DNA from: JBBSEX01 sp038239345
Lineage (GTDB): Bacteria; Acidobacteriota; Terriglobia; Bryobacterales; Bryobacteraceae
Reading direction: 5' to 3'
Length of the DNA stretch: 64,000 bases
Assembly: GCA_038239345.1 (NCBI GenBank)
Contig: JBBSEX010000023.1
Location: forward strand, 6,459 to 70,458
The position numbers and the translations under genes are program-made. Each line of letters opens with the position of its first letter. The stretch's first letter is position 1. Of this stretch, positions 60,547-64,000 are shown piece after piece. The notes beneath the pieces were generated by a model. It ran no database searches. It worked only from the letters and a program-made list of their open reading frames with translations, and was not told the origin of the DNA.

Positions 60547-60783
60547 TTAGAGATCGGCGGGCGTCGGCGCGAAGCGCTCAATCGGCAGACCGGCGTGAAA
60601 TAATGCCGTTTCCACTTCGCGCTCGTTAAGCCGCGATGCGTCGTAGTCGACCGTAAGCGAATCCAGCGACGGGGCGATTTGCACTCGGGCGATGCCATAA
60701 ACGCCATGTACATTGGCCACTCCTTCCAGGTCGGCATCACGCAACGGACGGCTCAACTTATAGTGCAATTGGACTTTGGTCAT
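60547..60783 (-). CDS. HMA-like ferredoxin-fold protein lacking the CxxC site
   Basis: 78 residues: VQLHYKLSRPLRDADLEGVA, then VYGIARVQIAPSLDSLTVDYDASRLNEREVETALFHAG. The beta-alpha-beta-beta-alpha-beta order and the D-Y-D-x-S-x-L-x-x-x-E-V turn resemble heavy-metal-associated domains, but no Cys occurs, so it cannot bind copper in the usual way. It overlaps the trmJ stop region by 4 bases (60780-60783) and is translationally coupled to it. Function is unknown. Confidence 0.6.
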   Translation of the reverse strand: MTKVQLHYKLSRPLRDADLEGVANVHGVYGIARVQIAPSLDSLTVDYDASRLNEREVETALFHAGLPIERFAPTPADL

Positions 60784-61514
60784 TCCGAATTAGGATAGCA
60801 TCGCTCGATTTTCCAGAGGATCTGGCGGAATATCCCTAGCCATACTTCGGCGTCATGCGCGGGCAGGTCCAGACGGCGAATCAAGCGCCGGATTTTCATC
60901 TCAGTCGACTCGGCCACCCGGGCGTTGATATATCCGCTCTTGTTTAAGGTCCGTAGAAGAATCGTGGTAATCCGGTCCAGATCGTCACCCGTTGCCTGCT
61001 TCTTCGCCACTGGCAGGGTGTCCACGGCTTCCGGATCGCGAATCAGTTCATACAGGCAAATAGAAACCGCCTGGCCAAGGTTCATTGAGCCATGCTCTTC
61101 GCGTGTAGGGATACGCGTCAGCCAATGGCAGTAGCTCATATCCTCATTCGAGAGGCCGAATTTTTCCGACCCAAACAAAAGCGCGGCCGGAGCCGTTGCC
61201 AGGTGCTCCCGTAGCAATCTCCCCGCATATTCCAAGCGCCGCAAGGGATGTTGTAATTCCCTGTGACCAATCGAAGTCGAGCCCACTACCAGGCTACAAT
61301 CAGCTACCGCTTCCGCTACGGTGGCGAATTCGCGGGCATTTTCAAGAATATATCCGGCATTTACCGCCGATCGAGCTTCCTGGTAAGCCACTTCGTAGGG
61401 ATTCACCAGACGCAGATCAGTAAACCCGAAATTGCTCATCGCCCGTGCGGCGGCACCGATATTGAGAGGGTTGCGGGGCGCGATCAAGACCACGCAAAGC
61501 GGCGGACGGTTCAC
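60780..61514 (-). CDS. trmJ: tRNA (cytidine/uridine-2'-O) methyltransferase TrmJ family
   Basis: 244 residues, SPOUT fold. The N-terminus VVLIAPRNPLNIGAAARAMSNFGFTDLRLVNP and the knot region PAALLFGSEKFGLSNEDMSYC, followed by IPTREEHGSMNLGQAVSICLYEL, are the three conserved SpoU motifs. The C-terminal dimer helix (MKIRRLIRRLDLPAHDAEVW, LGIFRQILWKIE) is the TrmJ type. TrmJ methylates the ribose at position 32 of tRNA. The HMA-like protein follows with a 4-base overlap. Confidence 0.9.
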   Translation of the reverse strand: MNRPPLCVVLIAPRNPLNIGAAARAMSNFGFTDLRLVNPYEVAYQEARSAVNAGYILENAREFATVAEAVADCSLVVGSTSIGHRELQHPLRRLEYAGRLLREHLATAPAALLFGSEKFGLSNEDMSYCHWLTRIPTREEHGSMNLGQAVSICLYELIRDPEAVDTLPVAKKQATGDDLDRITTILLRTLNKSGYINARVAESTEMKIRRLIRRLDLPAHDAEVWLGIFRQILWKIERCYPNSE

Positions 61515-61540
61515 GAGTCCACCTTATCACCGCGTTGAAG

Positions 61541-61855
61541 TTATGGGGGCGATAGAACATCTTTCGGCATGCGGAAACCAGGTTGCAGTTCGATCCCGAT
61601 AATGCACTTCCCTACTGCCCGCGTACAATACCGTACACGCCCCATTCCCGATAAGCCCACATGCTCCGAACGGATCCAAACCGTATCGCGGACCGGAATC
61701 AACATTGGCGACTGAATTCGCATCCCTGATTTTGAGAGGTCGACGCACTTACAGAGGGTGAACGTCGGCTGACCCGACGGATCCATCCACGAAACGTTGA
61801 TGGCGCCTAGAAACGGAACACGCCGTTGCTTTCTCAAGTCCTTTCGAATCGCCAT
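61541..61855 (-). CDS. PilZ domain protein
   Basis: 104 residues. RKDLRKQRRVPFLG is the PilZ RxxxR c-di-GMP-binding start and CVDLSKSGMRIQSP the (D/N)xSxxG motif; the rest is the PilZ barrel (TVWIRSEHVGLSGMGRVRYC, IIGIELQPGF). It would bind cyclic di-GMP and modulate pilus or surface behaviour through partners. It is the only c-di-GMP effector in the window; the pilin gene lies 2.3 kb away. Confidence 0.85.
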   Translation of the reverse strand: MAIRKDLRKQRRVPFLGAINVSWMDPSGQPTFTLCKCVDLSKSGMRIQSPMLIPVRDTVWIRSEHVGLSGMGRVRYCTRAVGKCIIGIELQPGFRMPKDVLSPP

Positions 61856-61911
61856 GATTATGCCCTCATAAGCCTAGCCGTGAATTCACAGACGAAGTAA
61901 AATCGATTTAG

Positions 61912-62763
61912 ATGATCTTGCGCGCCTTTGGTCCTGTGATTCTTATCGGCTGCGGCGCCCTTTGTGCGAGCCCGTCGAACAAGATAGTGATCGATCGGGC
62001 TGTAATTTCTCAATCGGAAGATGGTCCCGCCGCCCTGGTCGATGAGAAATTCGTGCCCGGTGAGACGATTTACTTCAGCGTAAGCATCTCCGGATACGCC
62101 GTTCACGAGCGGGAAGAACAGCGTAGCATCATGTTTAGTTATTCCATGGATGCCAAGGATCCAACGGGAACCCTGCTGGTTCCGACTGAGGCCGGCAAGG
62201 TAGTCACCGATGTTGAAAAGGAAGACAAGAACTGGATGCCGCGGGTACGCTGGAGCTTTGTCGTGCCCCCCATCGCCGTTTCCGGCATCTGCCATATCTC
62301 GATCACTATTAACGATGAGCTGGGGAAATCGACGGCTACCCGGGAAATTTCCTTCGCCGTAGCGGGCCACGCGATTGAACTGAGCGACAAACTCGCGATT
62401 CGCAACGTCCGCTTCCTGCGCGACGAGAACGATCGGGTTCCGCTTACCGTAGCCGCCTATCGGCCTGGAGATACACTCTGGGTTCGTTTTGACATGACGG
62501 GTTACCAATTGGGCGAAAAGAATAAACTCGACGTCGAATATGGGATCTCGATTCTCCGGGCGAATGGGGAATCGATGTATGCGCAACCCCACGCGGCGGT
62601 AGAGGAGGGGGCATCGTTTTACCCCAAGCGCTACATTCCCGGCATGTTTAGCATCAATATTCCCAAGGATTTGAAGGCCGCGGGGTACGTTCTGGTTGTG
62701 AGTGTTGAGGACCGCATCGGCAAGCAGAGCCAGCAAGGCCGCTGGAATTTTCAGGTCGAGTAA
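61912..62763 (+). CDS. secreted hypothetical protein, two beta-sandwich domains
   Basis: 283 residues from ATG 61912 with signal peptide (MILRAFGPVILIGCGALCAS). Two similar domains are visible: VPGETIYFSVSISGYAVHER with FSYSMDAKDPTGTLLVP (about 40-150) and RPGDTLWVRFDMTGYQLGEK with VEYGISILRANGESM (about 170-283). The pattern x-P-G-D/E-T-x-x-x-x-(5)-G-Y repeats in both, suggesting an internal duplication of an Ig-like fold. From memory similar proteins occur in Solibacter relatives. Function is unknown. The antisense reading of almost the same length (61858-62736, minus) is rejected because it lacks protein character. Confidence 0.75.
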   Translation: MILRAFGPVILIGCGALCASPSNKIVIDRAVISQSEDGPAALVDEKFVPGETIYFSVSISGYAVHEREEQRSIMFSYSMDAKDPTGTLLVPTEAGKVVTDVEKEDKNWMPRVRWSFVVPPIAVSGICHISITINDELGKSTATREISFAVAGHAIELSDKLAIRNVRFLRDENDRVPLTVAAYRPGDTLWVRFDMTGYQLGEKNKLDVEYGISILRANGESMYAQPHAAVEEGASFYPKRYIPGMFSINIPKDLKAAGYVLVVSVEDRIGKQSQQGRWNFQVE

Positions 62764-62808
62764 ATAAATACTGCGAATTACGTCGTCTTGCGGCCACTTA
62801 GCTTTCTA

Positions 62809-64000
62809 ATGGCCCTTTTCCGCACGCGTTCCGCCGCCGTTTACGGCATTGAGGCTCACCTTATCGATGTCGAGGTCGATATGTATCCTGGGAACAACCG
62901 GGAGATGATCACGGTTGGAATGCCGGATACGGCCGTGAGGGAGAGCCGCGAGCGTATCAAGTCGGCTCTGATCAATTCCGGCTTCGGCTATCCCAGCAAG
63001 GCGGTGACAATCAACCTCGCCCCGGCGAATGTGCGCAAGGAAGGCGCCGGTTTCGATCTGCCCATGGCGATGGGAATCCTTGGCGCGATGGGGTCGGTCG
63101 GGCGCACGGAAGAGTGTCTGTTCGTGGGGGAACTGTCGCTCGATGGGTCGATACGGCCCGTGCGCGGCGTACTTTCGATCGCGGCTTGTGCCAGGAAGCA
63201 AGGCATCGCGAATCTGCTAGTCCCCTGCGAAAACGCGGCCGAAGCAGCCGTCGCCGAAGGCGTGCGCGTTTACGGGATAAAGAGTTTGACAGAAGCGGTT
63301 CAGTTCATCCGCAAGCCCGAAGAGTTCACGCCATATAAGGTTCCGCCGGTGCTGCCCCCGGAGATGAACTCCGCAACATTCGATTTTCGCGATGTTCGCG
63401 GCCAGGGTACGGCGAAGCGCGCCCTGGAAGTGGCGGCCGCCGGATTCCACAATTTACTGCTGATCGGTCCACCGGGCTCGGGAAAGACGATGCTGGCCAA
63501 GCGGCTCTCCGGCATTCTACCGCCGCTCAGCTTTCCTGAGGCGCTGGAAACCACTCAGGTCCACAGTGTCGCGGGCATTCTGGCGCAAGGTGTCGGATTG
63601 CTTTCGGAGGGCCCTTTCGCTCGCCGCATCACACGATTTCCGACGCTGGTTTAATCGGGGGAGGATCGGGCACACCACGTCCGGGCGAAGTAAGCCTGGC
63701 GCACAACGGCGTCCTTTTCCTGGACGAACTCCCCGAGTTCCCGCGCAACGTATTGGAGTTGTTACGGCAGCCATTGGAAGAACGGACCGTTACGCTAGCC
63801 CGCAGCAATATGACGCTGTCGTTTCCGGCAAACTTCATGTTGGTGGCGGCCATGAATCCGTGTCCGTGTGGATTTTTCGGAGATCCGACCCGGGAATGCC
63901 GCTGCACCGGTGGCATTATTCAGCGCTATTTGAGTAAGGTGAGCGGACCGCTGCTGGACCGGATCGACTTGCACATTGAAGTGCCGGCGGTGGCCTACAA
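62809..64000 (+). pseudogene. comM: ComM/YifB-type Mg-chelatase-like ATPase with a frameshift, runs off the right edge
   Basis: The ATG at 62809 starts MALFRTRSAAVYGIEAHLID, the ComM N-terminus (the TTG at 62788 is less likely). Walker A is LLIGPPGSGKTMLAKRLSG. The frame ends at 63654 (...SEGPFARRITRFPTLV), whereas the family continues RPFRSPHHTISDAGLIGGG. That sequence is present in the next frame (SPHHTISDAGLIGGG, then VLFLDELPEFPRN and MNPCPCGFFGDPTRECRC with its Cys cluster) to the window edge. One base is missing near 63616-63619, within ttcgctcg. ComM is a hexameric helicase that aids branch migration in transformation. This may be a sequence error, as most of the gene is well conserved. 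Confidence 0.85.

Noticed and set aside
61858..62736. 292-residue minus-strand frame opposite the secreted two-domain protein
   Set aside because: The plus-strand frame has a signal peptide and a repeated domain pattern; the minus-strand one has neither.

Overview
The window looks like chromosomal DNA of an Acidobacteriota member, probably of the Solibacter/Bryobacter group. The most telling sign is the secreted cyclophilin at 52950-54335, whose C-terminal half resembles the Ig-like TIGR03437 domain that is greatly expanded in Candidatus Solibacter. Supporting signs are several secreted proteins of acidobacterial type, a PEP-CTERM protein, a CAT-type APC permease, a DUF3467 protein and moderately high GC. 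No phage, insertion sequence, CRISPR array, rRNA or tRNA gene was recognised.

Layout. 1-10128: a partial S1/P1 nuclease that runs off the left edge, small hypothetical genes, a GT39-like membrane glycosyltransferase, an EmrA/EmrB-type efflux pair, a Ca2+/H+ antiporter, the PcrA helicase and a 52-residue basic protein coupled to it. 10165-22052: an APC permease, then a compact catabolic run of two acyl-CoA dehydrogenases, a FadB-type bifunctional enzyme, thiolase, methylmalonyl-CoA epimerase, both mutase subunits and the MeaB chaperone. Together these would take fatty or branched acyl-CoAs to acetyl-CoA and propionyl-CoA, and methylmalonyl-CoA on to succinyl-CoA; propionyl-CoA carboxylase is not in the window. 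22086-25625: a DUF3142 gene, a frameshifted partner and an AT-richer intergenic stretch with nested inverted repeats. 25626-33672 (minus strand): fumarylacetoacetase, an unknown partner and a complete RND efflux system. 33876-40460: a broken PhyH gene, nusB, ribH, lepA, a DnaJ-domain protein and a secreted S9 peptidase.

40563-51517: a SnoaL-like protein, a PEP-CTERM protein, an ABC exporter, an M49-like peptidase, then a tight five-gene minus-strand operon (51023 to 45241). This operon encodes a large zincin metalloprotease without a signal peptide, a LysM plus peptidoglycan-binding protein and a small beta-domain protein, and resembles the accessory genes found around VgrG in type VI secretion loci. 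No VgrG, PAAR, Hcp or sheath gene is present, so I read it as an orphan effector cassette; it is the most interesting system here. 51518-64000: an APC permease remnant, the TIGR03437-type cyclophilin, a ribbon-helix-helix gene with its own promoter and repeat operator, an RDD protein, ComEC, a Flp-type pilin, an enolase-superfamily enzyme, TrmJ, a PilZ protein and ComM. ComEC, pilin and ComM place natural-transformation and pilus functions close together.

Four genes are interrupted by frameshifts (22829, 33876, 51518, 62809). Some involve single bases and could be sequencing errors; the PhyH and APC cases also appear to lack internal sequence and look like true decay.
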